Source: Nitrospirillum viridazoti CBAmc
Lineage (GTDB): Bacteria > Pseudomonadota > Alphaproteobacteria > Azospirillales > Azospirillaceae
Length of the DNA stretch: 64,000 bases
Direction: 5' to 3'
NCBI RefSeq assembly: GCF_000730165.1
Contig: NZ_CP022113.1
Span: 1 to 64,000, forward strand
Part shown: positions 24,645-33,593 of the stretch, piece by piece
Layout: the number at the start of each line of letters is the position of its first letter
Position numbering within the stretch: position 1 is the first letter of the stretch
Position numbers and translations under genes: made by a program
Notes under the pieces: generated by a model
The model's database searches: none
What the model was told of the DNA's origin: nothing
The model's input: the letters and a program-made list of their open reading frames with translations, nothing else

Positions 24645-25673
24645 ATGAACGGCGATCGGATGCGTGAGCTGCGCCAGATGCTGCGGCAAAGCCAAGGCGA
24701 TTTGAAGGACATGCTGAACCAGCGCCTGTCCCGCTCGTACGACAAGCCCAAAATCAGCCGCTGGGAAAACGGCAAGGAACCCATTCCGGACGATGTTGCG
24801 GCCGAGCTGGAACAGATCGCGTCGCACAAGCCACGCAACGCCCGTGTTTTCGTGCTGGCCAACCAGAAGGGCGGCGTGGGCAAGACCACCAGCGCCCTGA
24901 ACCTGGCCTACGCCCTCGGCCAGTCCGGCAGCCGGGTGCTGTTGATCGACATGGATCCGCAGGCAACGGCGACCGTGGCCCTGCTGGCGGACGCGGCGGT
25001 GGAGGTTTATCGCCAGGGCCGCACCATGGCCCATGTCATCCTGCAGAACCGCGCCATGGCCGACGCCATCCTGAAGCCGGGCATGGTGGAAACCGCGGTC
25101 CCCCTGCCCTTCGATTTGGCGGCCAGCCATATTGAGCTGTCGGAAACCGATGGTCGGCGGGAACCGGGCTTCGACGCCGCCTTGCGCGAGGCGGTGGACA
25201 CGGTGCGCGCCGGCTATGACTTCATTGTCATCGACGCCCCACCCAACCTGGGTATGTTGACGTGGATGGCCCTGGCCGCAGCACAGGAGGTGCTGATCCC
25301 GGTGCGGACCGAGCCCTATGACACCATGGGCGTGGGCCTGATCCTGAACACCATCCATAAGGTGCAGCGCCGCCTGAACCCGGGCCTGCGCCTGTCCGGC
25401 ATCCTTCCCACACAATTCGGCCGCCGCAAGTCGGTGGACCGCGAGGTGCTGGCCCACTTGGTGACGGCGCTGGGCGAAAAGGTGCCGGTGCTGGAGGCTG
25501 TGCCCGATAGCGCCGTGTTCGGGCACGCCGCGCGCAACGGCCGCATCGCGCTGGAGGCATCGCCCACCTCGTCCGCCACGGCGGTTTATCGTAAGTTGGC
25601 GGATTGCATCATCGCCGGCCGGCCCCTGGCTCGCGCCGACATCGACCTAATTCCTGTTGAGAGCGAGGCGTAA
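24645..25673 (+). CDS. parA: ParA partition ATPase with N-terminal DNA-binding domain
   Basis: This 342-residue protein has an N-terminal helix-turn-helix-like part (residues about 1-60, 'LSRSYDKPKISRWENGKEPI') and a deviant Walker A at residues 72-82 ('NQKGGVGKTTS', K75 signature lysine and K80). 'VLLIDMDPQATAT' is Walker A' and 'DFIVIDAPPNLGMLTWMALA' is Walker B. This is the type Ia ParA layout. It moves plasmid copies apart by ATP-dependent binding to the nucleoid and, through the N-terminal domain, represses its operon. The start at 24645 follows AAGGATGG and keeps the DNA-binding domain whole; an earlier in-frame ATG at 24585 would translate through the parS palindrome. parB begins 5 nt after the stop. 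Confidence 0.93.
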   Translation: MNGDRMRELRQMLRQSQGDLKDMLNQRLSRSYDKPKISRWENGKEPIPDDVAAELEQIASHKPRNARVFVLANQKGGVGKTTSALNLAYALGQSGSRVLLIDMDPQATATVALLADAAVEVYRQGRTMAHVILQNRAMADAILKPGMVETAVPLPFDLAASHIELSETDGRREPGFDAALREAVDTVRAGYDFIVIDAPPNLGMLTWMALAAAQEVLIPVRTEPYDTMGVGLILNTIHKVQRRLNPGLRLSGILPTQFGRRKSVDREVLAHLVTALGEKVPVLEAVPDSAVFGHAARNGRIALEASPTSSATAVYRKLADCIIAGRPLARADIDLIPVESEA

Positions 25674-25678
25674 GCGCC

Positions 25679-26548
25679 ATGACGGTGAAGAAACGACCCT
25701 CCCCCATCCTGGGAGCCGCGTCCGCCATGATTGGTGAGGCGTCGGGCGAGCTGGTGATGTCGCGCGACAGCCGCTTCCACCACAGCATTGAGCTGCAGGT
25801 CGACCACATTGCGCCGGACCCGGAGCAGCCGCGCAAGCTGTTCTCGGAAGAAGAGCTGGATGGCCTGGCCGCCAGCATGGCGGAGCAGGGCCAGCTACAG
25901 CCCATCCTGGTGCGCCGCGACCCCGCGGACCGCGGCCGTTGGATCGTGGTGGCGGGTGAGCGCCGCTGGCGGGCGGCGCAGCGGCTGGGCTGGGGCGTCA
26001 TCCTGGCCATCGAACATACCGGCGACCCGGAAGTGCTGGCGCTGATCGAGAACCTGCAGCGGGTGGACCTGACACCGGTGGAAGAGGCGCGCGGCCTGAA
26101 GCGCCTGATCGATGGCAAGGGCTGGACCCAAAACCAGGCGGCGGAGGCACTGGGCAAGACCAAGGGCGAGATCAGCGCCACCCTGCGCATCCTCAGCCTG
26201 CCCGACGACGTCCTCGAAGGTGTTCTGACGTCAGAACTGGGCCTGTCGCGCAACGTGCTGGTGGAATTGTCCCGGGTTGATGAGCCGGCGGTGCGGGAGA
26301 GGCTGATTCAATCCGCGCGCAGCGGCATGCTGAGCATTCGAACCATCCGGGCCGCCAAGGCGCAGGACCAGGCGCCGGAAGTGACGGAAGGCAGGCCGTC
26401 CACCGGCATCACCACCCCGGGCGTGAACCTGGCGTCGGTGGAACGCCTGGTCAGCAATCTGCGGTCCCTGCGGCCAGCGGCGCTGAAGGACAGGGAGCGC
26501 GACCGGTTGCGGGCCTTGCGCGCCGCCATCGATGCGCTGCTGGGATAA
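25679..26548 (+). CDS. parB: ParB centromere-binding protein / CTPase
   Basis: This 289-residue protein has the ParB/Noc N-terminal domain: 'DHIAPDPEQPRKLFSEEELD' (residues 42-61), 'SMAEQGQLQPILVRR', and the CTP-binding 'GERRWRAA' at 93-100. A helix-turn-helix follows at about 150-200 ('WTQNQAAEALGKTKGEISAT', 'LRILSLPDDV'). The C-terminal region (about 240-289) ends in a dimerising helix. In the family the protein binds parS, loads as a CTP-dependent clamp, spreads, and stimulates ParA. It starts 5 nt after parA, so the two are one operon. One parS-like palindrome (26222-26237) lies inside its own coding sequence, in the helix-turn-helix region. Confidence 0.93.
   Translation: MTVKKRPSPILGAASAMIGEASGELVMSRDSRFHHSIELQVDHIAPDPEQPRKLFSEEELDGLAASMAEQGQLQPILVRRDPADRGRWIVVAGERRWRAAQRLGWGVILAIEHTGDPEVLALIENLQRVDLTPVEEARGLKRLIDGKGWTQNQAAEALGKTKGEISATLRILSLPDDVLEGVLTSELGLSRNVLVELSRVDEPAVRERLIQSARSGMLSIRTIRAAKAQDQAPEVTEGRPSTGITTPGVNLASVERLVSNLRSLRPAALKDRERDRLRALRAAIDALLG
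26222..26237. promoter_or_regulatory. parS-like palindrome, copy 4 (perfect, inside parB)
   Basis: GTTCTGACGTCAGAAC is identical to copy 3 and falls at codons 182-187 of parB. Keeping an exact 16-bp palindrome within coding sequence suggests selection for DNA binding. Confidence 0.6.
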
Positions 26549-26665
26549 AGGCCACGATCCCGAATCATTGCGCCAGCGCAAAGACGGGAATGCTCCGCCG
26601 TCGTAGGGAAGGGGCGGGCCGGGTGATGGATCCGGTTCCACCTTATCTCATGACGGAGAGTAAAG

Positions 26666-27094
26666 ATGCGTTCCCTTCCCCTGGCGCTGGTGGCCTTGAT
26701 GACCTTGGCGGGCCCGGCTTTCGGCGCTGAGCATGTCGTCAAGATGTTGAACAAGGGCGCTGACGGCATGTTCGTGTTCGAACCCGCCCTGGTGAAGGTC
26801 GCACCCGGTGACAAGGTGACTTTCCAGTCCGTCGATGCCGGACACAACGTGGAAAGCATCCCCGGCATGCTGCCGGATGGCGCCCAGGCTTTCACCGGCA
26901 AGCCCAATGAGACGCTCACCGTCACCTTCGACAAGCCGGGCGTCTACGGCTATCGCTGCAAGCCGCACTATGGCATGGGCATGGTTGGCGTGGTCGTGGT
27001 CGGCACGCCCACAAACTTGGACGCCGCCAAGGCGGTGCCGCAAACCGGCAAGGCCAAGGCCGCGTTTGAGAAACTGTTGGCTGCCGCCAAGTAA
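26666..27094 (+). CDS. Pseudoazurin (type 1 blue copper protein)
   Basis: This 142-residue cupredoxin has a cleavable signal peptide (about residues 1-20, ending 'GPAFG|AEH'). The four type 1 copper ligands are all present: His60 in '[10 protein letters not shown]', Cys98 and His101 in '[11 protein letters not shown]', and Met106. In mature numbering these are His40, Cys78, His81 and Met86, exactly the pseudoazurin pattern. The protein carries single electrons in the periplasm, in relatives to copper nitrite reductase, nitrous-oxide reductase or cytochrome c peroxidase; none of those genes is in the window, so the partner is unknown. A GGAGAG sequence precedes the ATG. It stands alone, 117 nt after parB. 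Confidence 0.93.
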   Translation: MRSLPLALVALMTLAGPAFGAEHVVKMLNKGADGMFVFEPALVKVAPGDKVTFQSVDAGHNVESIPGMLPDGAQAFTGKPNETLTVTFDKPGVYGYRCKPHYGMGMVGVVVVGTPTNLDAAKAVPQTGKAKAAFEKLLAAAK

Positions 27095-27115
27095 GACATT
27101 GAATTTAAAGAAAAG

Positions 27116-27152
27116 CGGCGGGGGAGGGGTCTCCCCTGCCGCTCCCCCGCCG
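27116..27152 (-). terminator. Strong hairpin, shared terminator of convergent genes
   Basis: CGGCGGGGGAG and CTCCCCCGCCG form an 11-bp GC-rich stem with a 15-nt loop. On the minus strand it is followed by CTTTTCTTT, a good T-run for the membrane-protein gene that ends at 27176; in the other direction it can end the pseudoazurin transcript, with no T-run. Confidence 0.75.
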
Positions 27153-27175
27153 GTGCGCGGCATGCAGGGCCGGTG

Positions 27176-28063
27176 TCAGGCGAAGGGGATCGCCAGACTG
27201 GACACCTGCTGGCGCACGGCCCGTTCCCGGTCGCGGTTCAAGCGGACAATGAAATAGGCGAGGCCGACTATGCCCAGGGCATGGGCCACGGCGAAGACGA
27301 TTTGCCCTTTCAATACGCCCAACGCCGCGTTGGTCAGCAGGCCGGCGAACAGTGGGATGAACCAGAACCACCATAGCGCGCCCCGCAAGCGGTGCTGGCG
27401 TCTCAACTCCGCCCCATAATGTACCCGCATCATGTCTTCCCCGACGGGGAGTAGGGGCCGCACTTCCCCCCGGAAGACAAGGTAGAGCAGGACAGCGGTG
27501 TAAAGGGTGACGAAGGTCCAACTCAGCGGTTCCACCATGGGATGGAAGCGCAAGGCGTAGAAGGCGGTTAGCAGGATGATGATAGTCAAGGCCATCATTT
27601 CCGCGTAGTTGCGCCGGCGCACCCGGGTCTCGAACCGGCCGTAATCCTGAATCAGCCGGTTGTGGGGAAGGGGGGCGATCCGCACCCTGGTCTCTGTAGC
27701 ACCCACCAGGCAGAGGATGGGCGGGGCCACTACCGCCAAGACACGCAGGTGCCCGGGCAACACCCAGTCGGGCCCCAATATCCCGCTGGCGATCAGGCCC
27801 ATCAGGGCTGCCTGGGCCAATAGGACGCAAACCCCCGCCGTCATGGCGTCTAGCAAGCCCCGGCGCAGGGGCGATCCCTCGCCGCGATAGCGGGTGCGCA
27901 GGATCAGGCCGGTCAGGCCGGTGCCTACCAGCACGATGCTGCGTCCCCATTCCGCGATCGGATGAGCGTCAGGCGTTTGCGTCAGCAGACCCATGCAAGC
28001 CGCCAATATGAAGGTTTGCAGTCCAACAATGGCGATGGACGGCTGCGTCGTTTGATTTCCCAT
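27176..28063 (-). CDS. Multi-pass membrane protein of unknown function
   Basis: I do not recognise the family. The 295-residue protein has about eight hydrophobic segments, among them 'IAIVGLQTFILAACMGLL', 'SIVLVGTGLTGLIL', 'MTAGVCVLLAQAALMGLIA', 'VLAVVAPPILCLV', 'MMALTIIILLTAFYALRF', 'FVTLYTAVLLYLVF' and two near the C-terminus ('FWFIPLFAGLLTNAALGVL', 'VAHALGIVGLAYFIV'). A charged loop of about 25 residues near position 215 ('GEDMMRVHYGAELRRQHRLR') lies on one side. No catalytic or transport motif is evident. The ATG at 28063 has GGGGGA upstream. It is convergent with pseudoazurin and divergent from the GH127 gene, with no clear functional link. Confidence 0.7.
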   Translation of the reverse strand: MGNQTTQPSIAIVGLQTFILAACMGLLTQTPDAHPIAEWGRSIVLVGTGLTGLILRTRYRGEGSPLRRGLLDAMTAGVCVLLAQAALMGLIASGILGPDWVLPGHLRVLAVVAPPILCLVGATETRVRIAPLPHNRLIQDYGRFETRVRRRNYAEMMALTIIILLTAFYALRFHPMVEPLSWTFVTLYTAVLLYLVFRGEVRPLLPVGEDMMRVHYGAELRRQHRLRGALWWFWFIPLFAGLLTNAALGVLKGQIVFAVAHALGIVGLAYFIVRLNRDRERAVRQQVSSLAIPFA

Positions 28064-28354
28064 GGATTTCCCCCGGCCGTTCCGTGGACCCATCTGCGGG
28101 ACGATTGGCTGATATCGTTGTTATATCTAGGTAATCTGGGTCGCTTGTCTCTAGATGAGCCCGCCAGCCTATTTTTAATTACATTGTAGAAGAAATATCA
28201 GGACGTCAAGGGAGGTGATGTTCCCTCATCGGTATCCTTGCCCGGGTTGACCCGCCGCATCCAATAATCATATGATAATACTATGGCAGGGAGGTACGGG
28301 GCCGCCGTTGGTGATCAGCGGGCAGGCCCGAACGGCCGGAGGGAAAGAACAACC

Positions 28355-31243
28355 ATGACCAGCACGCGTGATCAGGCCACGGTTTCCGGAACCGGGGTGC
28401 AGGGCAGCCCTATGGATGAGAGGATGCCCCCCGTCGGGGGTATGGTCGACCGGCGGCGCTTCCTGGCCACCACGGGTGGTGGCGTCCTGGCCGTTGGGCT
28501 GAGCGGCGGACATGCGGCTCTGGCGGCAGGGGCTGTGGCGCCCGTCAACCTGGCGGTCATGGCCCGCACCAGCTGGTCCAACCGCTCCAGCGGCACGCGC
28601 CTAGCGGCCATCAACACCAACGCCGCCCCCACCAACTCCAAGGATGATACCGAGGGCGCCTTCGCGACGGAGCCGCATTCCGGTCCTGCCTGGATCGAAT
28701 ACAGCTGGGACGTGCCGGTGCGTACCAACGCGGTGGACGTCTACTGGTGGCTGGGCGGCTGGAAGGGGGCCTTGCCCACCGGCTGGCGGGTGTCGGCCTG
28801 GGATGGCAAGCGCTTCGTACCGGTGCGCAACGTGCAGGGGCTGGGCCTGGCGCCCGACGCCTATAACCGCACCACCTTCGATCCCATCACCACCACGCGG
28901 CTGCGCCTGGACATCGATCCGGCGGCCAAGGCCTCCGTCGGCGTGCTGCAGTGGCGGGTGTGGAGCCATGGCGCCGTACCGGTGTTCCCGCCCTTGGTCA
29001 CCGCCGGTCAGGACCGGGCCGTGGTACTGGGCGGGCAAACCTACCTTGACGGCAGGGTGCGCACCCTGGACGCCGCCCCCGGCGCCGCGGCCTTGTGGCA
29101 CAAGGTCAGCGGGCCGGGTGGCGTCAGCTTCGCCGACGCCACCCGCGTCGACACCACCGCGCGTTTCTCCGCCCCTGGCGAGTACGTGTTGCAACTCAGC
29201 GCCAAGGCGGATGGCAAGACCACCCAGTCCATCCTGAAGGTACGGGCGGAAACGCCGCCGCCGGACGAGCGGCTGGATGTCGTCTACACCACCCCCTACG
29301 CCATCGACAGCCCCCTGTGGTCGTCCCGGGCCAAGGCCCTGATCACCCGCTGGATCCCCCATTGCATCGACTATTGCGAGCGCACGGACCTGAAGATCGG
29401 GCAGGGGGGCCTGGATAATTTCATCGAGGCGGGCAAGGCCCTGCGCGGGGAGCCGCACGCGGCCCACAAGGGCTATGTCTTTTCCAACGCCTGGGTGCAC
29501 CAGACGGTGGAATCCATGTGCATCGCCCTGATGGTCGACCCGCAGGGCGACAAGGAGATCATTGCCGCGCAGGACCTGATGCGCCGCAAGCTGGGGGAAT
29601 GGATACCCGTCATCCTGGCGGCGCAGGAGCCGGACGGCTATCTGCAAACCGCCTACACCCTGGCCGACCGCGCCAAATGGCCGGCGCGCTGGTCGCCGGA
29701 GCAGCGGGGCAACCATGAGGGCTATGTCGCGGGGTATTTCATCGAATCCGCCATCAACCACTACACCCTGACGGGCGGCAAGGACCTGCGCCTCTATAAC
29801 GCGGCCAAGAAGCTGGCGGATTGCTGGGTCGCCAACATCGGCCCGGGCAAGAAGGACTGGTTTGACGGGCACCAGGAGATGGAGCAGGCGCTGGTGCGTT
29901 TCGGCCGCTTCGTCAACGACATGGAGGGGCAGGGCCACGGCGACGCCTATATCCGGCTGGCGCGCTTCCTGCTGGACAGCCGGCGCGGCGGATCGGAATA
30001 CGACCAGAGCCACCTGCCACCCGGCCGGCAGTACGAGGCGGTGGGCCACGCCGTGCGCGCCGTCTACTTCTACTCCGGCATGGCGGACATCGCGGCGGAA
30101 ACCCGCGACATCAATTACCAGAGCGCCGTGCTGTCCCTGTGGGACAACATGGTGAACAAGAAGTATTACGTCACCGGCGGCGTCGGCAGCGGCGATACGG
30201 CGGAGGGTTTTGGCGAGAATTACGCCCTGCGCAACGACGCCTACTGTGAATCCTGCTCCAGCTGCGGCCTGATCTTTTTCCAGTACAAGCTCAACATCGC
30301 CTATCACGACGCCAAGTACGCCGACCTCTATGAGGAAACGATGTACAACGCGCTGCTTGGCTCCACGGCGCTGGACGGCCAGACGTTCTGCTACACCAAC
30401 CCGCTGGTGGATACCGAACGCACCACCTGGCACGTCTGCCCCTGCTGCGTCGGTAACATCCCGCGCACCCTGTTGATGGTGCCCACCTGGGCCTATGCCA
30501 AGGACAAGGCGGGCGTGAACGTGAACCTTTTCATCGGCAGCCGGGTGAACGTGGGCGATGTCGCCGGCACGGCGGTGGAGATGGTGCAGAAGACCAACTA
30601 CCCCTGGGAAGGGGCGGTCGCCTTGACCGTCAACCCGGCCAAGACAACATCCTTCGCCGTGCGCATCCGCGTGCCCGACCGCGCCACCAGTGCCCTTTAC
30701 ACCGCCACGCCGCCGGTACGCGGGCTGGAGAGTCTGACGGTGAACGGCAAGGCTGTGCAGTACCGCATGGAAAAGGGCTATGCGGTGGTGGAGCGGGAAT
30801 GGGCGGCCGGTGACCGCGTCGATTTCGTCCTGCCCCTGGCCGTGCAGCGCGTGAGGGGCGACGACAAGGTGGAGGCGACCCGAGGCAAGGTCGCCCTTCG
30901 CTACGGCCCGCTGGTCTACAACGTGGAGAAGGCCGATCAGCCGTCCATCGATCAGCCGCTGGCGGCCACGCCGGTGACCGCCGAATGGCGGCCCGACCTG
31001 CTGGGCGGCGTGGTAGCCCTGAAGGGCCAATGGCAGGATGGCACGCCCATGCTGGCCATCCCCAACTACGCCCGCATGAACCGCCTGCCATCGGCGGCCG
31101 GCGGCGTCGGCGGCATCGACTCCGGCGTCAACTACGCCATCGGCGCCCAAGGCCAGGTGGTGGCGGCCGATACCACGGGGGAGGCGGAGGGGCATGACCG
31201 CGGCCACGCCCGGCATTCGCAGGTGTGGATCACCGTCGCCTAA
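28355..31243 (+). CDS. Secreted GH127-type beta-L-arabinofuranosidase (DUF1680)
   Basis: This 962-residue protein starts with a twin-arginine signal ('MVDRRRFLATTGGGVLAVGL'). Residues about 60-215 look like a carbohydrate-binding or beta-sandwich part, and about 215-310 resemble an Ig-like domain ('AALWHKVSGPGGVSFADATR'). The catalytic (alpha/alpha)6 barrel runs from about 320 to 800 ('VHQTVESMCIALMVDPQG', 'AAQEPDGYLQTAYTLA'). Zinc-site residues of GH127 are present: Glu632 and Cys634 in 'YCESCSSC', and Cys697-Cys698 in 'HVCPCCVGN', one of which should be the nucleophile. Relatives release beta-L-arabinofuranose from hydroxyproline-rich plant glycoproteins. GGAGGGAAAG precedes the ATG at 28355. 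It is monocistronic. Confidence 0.88.
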   Translation: MTSTRDQATVSGTGVQGSPMDERMPPVGGMVDRRRFLATTGGGVLAVGLSGGHAALAAGAVAPVNLAVMARTSWSNRSSGTRLAAINTNAAPTNSKDDTEGAFATEPHSGPAWIEYSWDVPVRTNAVDVYWWLGGWKGALPTGWRVSAWDGKRFVPVRNVQGLGLAPDAYNRTTFDPITTTRLRLDIDPAAKASVGVLQWRVWSHGAVPVFPPLVTAGQDRAVVLGGQTYLDGRVRTLDAAPGAAALWHKVSGPGGVSFADATRVDTTARFSAPGEYVLQLSAKADGKTTQSILKVRAETPPPDERLDVVYTTPYAIDSPLWSSRAKALITRWIPHCIDYCERTDLKIGQGGLDNFIEAGKALRGEPHAAHKGYVFSNAWVHQTVESMCIALMVDPQGDKEIIAAQDLMRRKLGEWIPVILAAQEPDGYLQTAYTLADRAKWPARWSPEQRGNHEGYVAGYFIESAINHYTLTGGKDLRLYNAAKKLADCWVANIGPGKKDWFDGHQEMEQALVRFGRFVNDMEGQGHGDAYIRLARFLLDSRRGGSEYDQSHLPPGRQYEAVGHAVRAVYFYSGMADIAAETRDINYQSAVLSLWDNMVNKKYYVTGGVGSGDTAEGFGENYALRNDAYCESCSSCGLIFFQYKLNIAYHDAKYADLYEETMYNALLGSTALDGQTFCYTNPLVDTERTTWHVCPCCVGNIPRTLLMVPTWAYAKDKAGVNVNLFIGSRVNVGDVAGTAVEMVQKTNYPWEGAVALTVNPAKTTSFAVRIRVPDRATSALYTATPPVRGLESLTVNGKAVQYRMEKGYAVVEREWAAGDRVDFVLPLAVQRVRGDDKVEATRGKVALRYGPLVYNVEKADQPSIDQPLAATPVTAEWRPDLLGGVVALKGQWQDGTPMLAIPNYARMNRLPSAAGGVGGIDSGVNYAIGAQGQVVAADTTGEAEGHDRGHARHSQVWITVA

Positions 31244-31303
31244 TTCCCAAGACCGCAGTGACGCACTAGATTAGGGGGCAGGACCGTATTGGAACTGCCC
31301 CTG

Positions 31304-32005
31304 ATGCCTTCCTCCGACACCATCGCCCACCTCCACCTGGTTGAAGACGAGCCCGACATGGCGCGGGAGATCGTCACCAGCCTGGAAGCCCGGGGGTATA
31401 CCGTCAGCCATTCCGTCACCGCCGCCGCGGCGCTGGAGGTGCTGCGCGCCGACCGCAGCGTGGCGGTAGTCATCGCCGACCGCATGCTGCCCGGTGGCAT
31501 GGACGGGCTGGACATGGTGCAGGAACTGCGGGATGAGGGCATCGCCACCCCCATCCTGGTCTTGAGCGCGCTAGGCTCGGTCGATGACCGGGTGCGCGGC
31601 CTGAACGCCGGCGGCGACGACTACCTGACCAAGCCCTTCGCCGTGGCGGAACTGGTGGCCCGCGTCGAGGCGCTGCGCCGCCGCCCGCCGGATACCCGCG
31701 CCACCACCCTGCGGGTGGGATCGCTGGAGATGGATTTGCTCAGCCGCACCGTGCGCCGGGGGGAACGGGAGGTGCCGCTGCTGCCCCGGGAATTCAAGCT
31801 GCTGGAGTACATGATGCGCCGGCCGGACCAGGTGATCACGCCGGCCATGCTGTTGACCGATGTCTGGAATTATCGCTTCGTGCCGCAGACCAACGTGGTC
31901 GATGTGCACATGGGCAAACTGAGGCACAAGATCGATGAAATGGGGGAGCTGCCCATGATCCATCGCGTGCGTGGCGCCGGGTTCATGCTCCGTGCGGCGG
32001 ACTGA
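31304..32005 (+). CDS. OmpR-family response regulator
   Basis: This protein of about 233 residues has a receiver domain ('HLHLVEDEPDMAREIVTSLE', phospho-acceptor Asp59 in 'VVIADRMLPGG', Lys110 in 'DDYLTKPFAVAELVARVEAL') and a C-terminal winged-helix ('LLSRTVRRGEREVPLLPREF', 'MLLTDVWNYRFVPQTNVVDV'). The ATG at 31304 is chosen; an in-frame TTG at 31289 with a purine-rich leader is a fair alternative. It overlaps the next gene by 14 nt, so kinase and regulator are translationally coupled. As an RND efflux operon lies 1.6 kb downstream in the same direction, it probably controls that operon; the inducing signal is unknown. Confidence 0.92.
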   Translation: MPSSDTIAHLHLVEDEPDMAREIVTSLEARGYTVSHSVTAAAALEVLRADRSVAVVIADRMLPGGMDGLDMVQELRDEGIATPILVLSALGSVDDRVRGLNAGGDDYLTKPFAVAELVARVEALRRRPPDTRATTLRVGSLEMDLLSRTVRRGEREVPLLPREFKLLEYMMRRPDQVITPAMLLTDVWNYRFVPQTNVVDVHMGKLRHKIDEMGELPMIHRVRGAGFMLRAAD

Positions 32006-33392
32006 GCTGTTCCGCGCGGGCCCGTTCCGGCTGGCGCTGGGCTTCGCCACCGCGCTGTCGGTGGGCATGCTGCTGATCTTCGGCTTCATCTACTGGCAAA
32101 CCAGCGAGGTGGAGACGCGCCGCATGCAGCGCGACCTGGTGCAGGAGGCGGCGGTGGCGGCGCAGACGCGCGACGACATCCTGCTGTATCAGCTGCAGGT
32201 CCGCATCATGTCGGACTATCACCGCGTCACCGTGGCCGCCTGGTTCGACGCCGATGGCAAGCTGCGCTACGGCAATCTGGATGCCTTGCCGCCGGACCTG
32301 CCCATCGATGACAAGGGCCATCGCCTGGACATCCAGACCAACGACGCCCGCCCGCCCCAGCCGGCCATCCTGGCCGCGGCCAAACGGGCGGACGGCGGCA
32401 CCGTCGTGCTGGGCCGCGCCATGGATGAGCTGCTGGCCCTGCAACGGGTGGTGGCGCGCACCCTGATCGCCGGCTTGCTGCCCGCCGTGGCCCTGGTGCT
32501 GGCGTCCGGCGTCCTGGGTGGGGCGCGGGCGCGCCGCCGGGTGCAGACGGTGCAGCAGACCATAGGACGCATCATGGGTGGCGACCTGCGCGAGCGCCTG
32601 CCCCTGTCCGGCAACCGTGACGCGGTGGACCAGCTGTCGGCCCGGGTGAACCAGATGCTGGACCGCATCGTCCATCTGCTGGATGAGATCCGGGCGGTGG
32701 GCGACAATATAGCGCACGATCTGCGCACCCCCCTGTCGGTCATGCGCGCCAAGCTGGAGCGAGGGTTGGCCGCCGAGGAGCCGGAGGAACTGCGCCGGGG
32801 CGCGGAGGCGGCGCTGGCCGACCTGGACAAGGCGTTCGGCATGATCACCGCCCTGCTGCGCATCGCCGAGCTGGAGGACAGCCGCCGCCAGGCGGGCTTC
32901 GCCACCGTGGATCTCGCGGAGGTGGCGGGCGAGGTCTTCGACCTTTACGAACCCTTGGCCGAAGCCAAGGGGGTGACCCTGGCGCGAGAGGATAAAGGCC
33001 CCCTTTTCGTGACCGGCGACCGTGATCTGCTGATCGAGGCGGTGGCCAACCTCGTGGACAACGCCGTGAAGTTCACGCCCGAGGGCGGGCGCGTCCTCAT
33101 CCGCACCGGCATGGGCGGTACCGGCGGGGAGGCTGTGCCGGTGGTGGAGGTGTCGGACACCGGGCCTGGAATTCCGGCGGCGGAACGGGGGGCCGTGGTC
33201 CGCCGCCTGTACCGCCTGGATAAAAGCCGCCATATCCAGGGCAACGGCCTGGGCCTGTCGTTGGTGCAGGCCATCGCGACCCTGCATGGCTTCAAATTGG
33301 TGATTGATGGCAACGATTTGGGCGCCGTCATCGCGCTCGTTTGCGGCGCAGCAGACAGCGAAGGGGTTGGAAACCCAGGCGTTTGGCCGTAG
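31992..33392 (+). CDS. Membrane sensor histidine kinase
   Basis: This kinase of about 466 residues has a first membrane segment near residues 12-32 ('LALGFATALSVGMLLIFGFI'), a periplasmic part of about 120 residues, a second membrane segment ('LLPAVALVLASGVLGG'), a HAMP domain, a HisKA domain with the phospho-acceptor His242 in 'NIAHDLRTPLSVMRAKLERG', and an HATPase with the N box 'LVDNAVKFTPEGG', 'VEVSDTGPGIP' and 'GNGLGLSLVQAIATLHG'. The start is uncertain: a GTG at 31992, overlapping the regulator stop, is used; a GTG at 31971 is also possible. In place of the usual 'FERFYR' before the G2 box it has 'VRRLYRLDKSR'. It should phosphorylate the regulator just upstream. Confidence 0.9.
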   Translation: MRRTELFRAGPFRLALGFATALSVGMLLIFGFIYWQTSEVETRRMQRDLVQEAAVAAQTRDDILLYQLQVRIMSDYHRVTVAAWFDADGKLRYGNLDALPPDLPIDDKGHRLDIQTNDARPPQPAILAAAKRADGGTVVLGRAMDELLALQRVVARTLIAGLLPAVALVLASGVLGGARARRRVQTVQQTIGRIMGGDLRERLPLSGNRDAVDQLSARVNQMLDRIVHLLDEIRAVGDNIAHDLRTPLSVMRAKLERGLAAEEPEELRRGAEAALADLDKAFGMITALLRIAELEDSRRQAGFATVDLAEVAGEVFDLYEPLAEAKGVTLAREDKGPLFVTGDRDLLIEAVANLVDNAVKFTPEGGRVLIRTGMGGTGGEAVPVVEVSDTGPGIPAAERGAVVRRLYRLDKSRHIQGNGLGLSLVQAIATLHGFKLVIDGNDLGAVIALVCGAADSEGVGNPGVWP

Positions 33393-33593
33393 GTTCGGCG
33401 CAATTTATGGCGGTATTTTGCGACGCAACCAAAAAAATTATTTAATCCCAATTCGTTGAGACGTCCCCTATTTCCCAAGGTGTTGGGTTCACGAACCCGC
33501 TCTCGAGGGATCACGAGACGTGTCGCACCGCATCATGAATGACCATCGCCGGCCCTGTGCCTGTCGCCACCGCCCGCAGCCGGGGGTGCCGTC

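Noticed and set aside
27105-27950. 281-codon minus-strand frame near the membrane protein
   Set aside because: Alternative frame of the same strand with low-complexity Pro/Arg/Gly text; the frame 27176-28063 has hydrophobic helices typical of a membrane protein.
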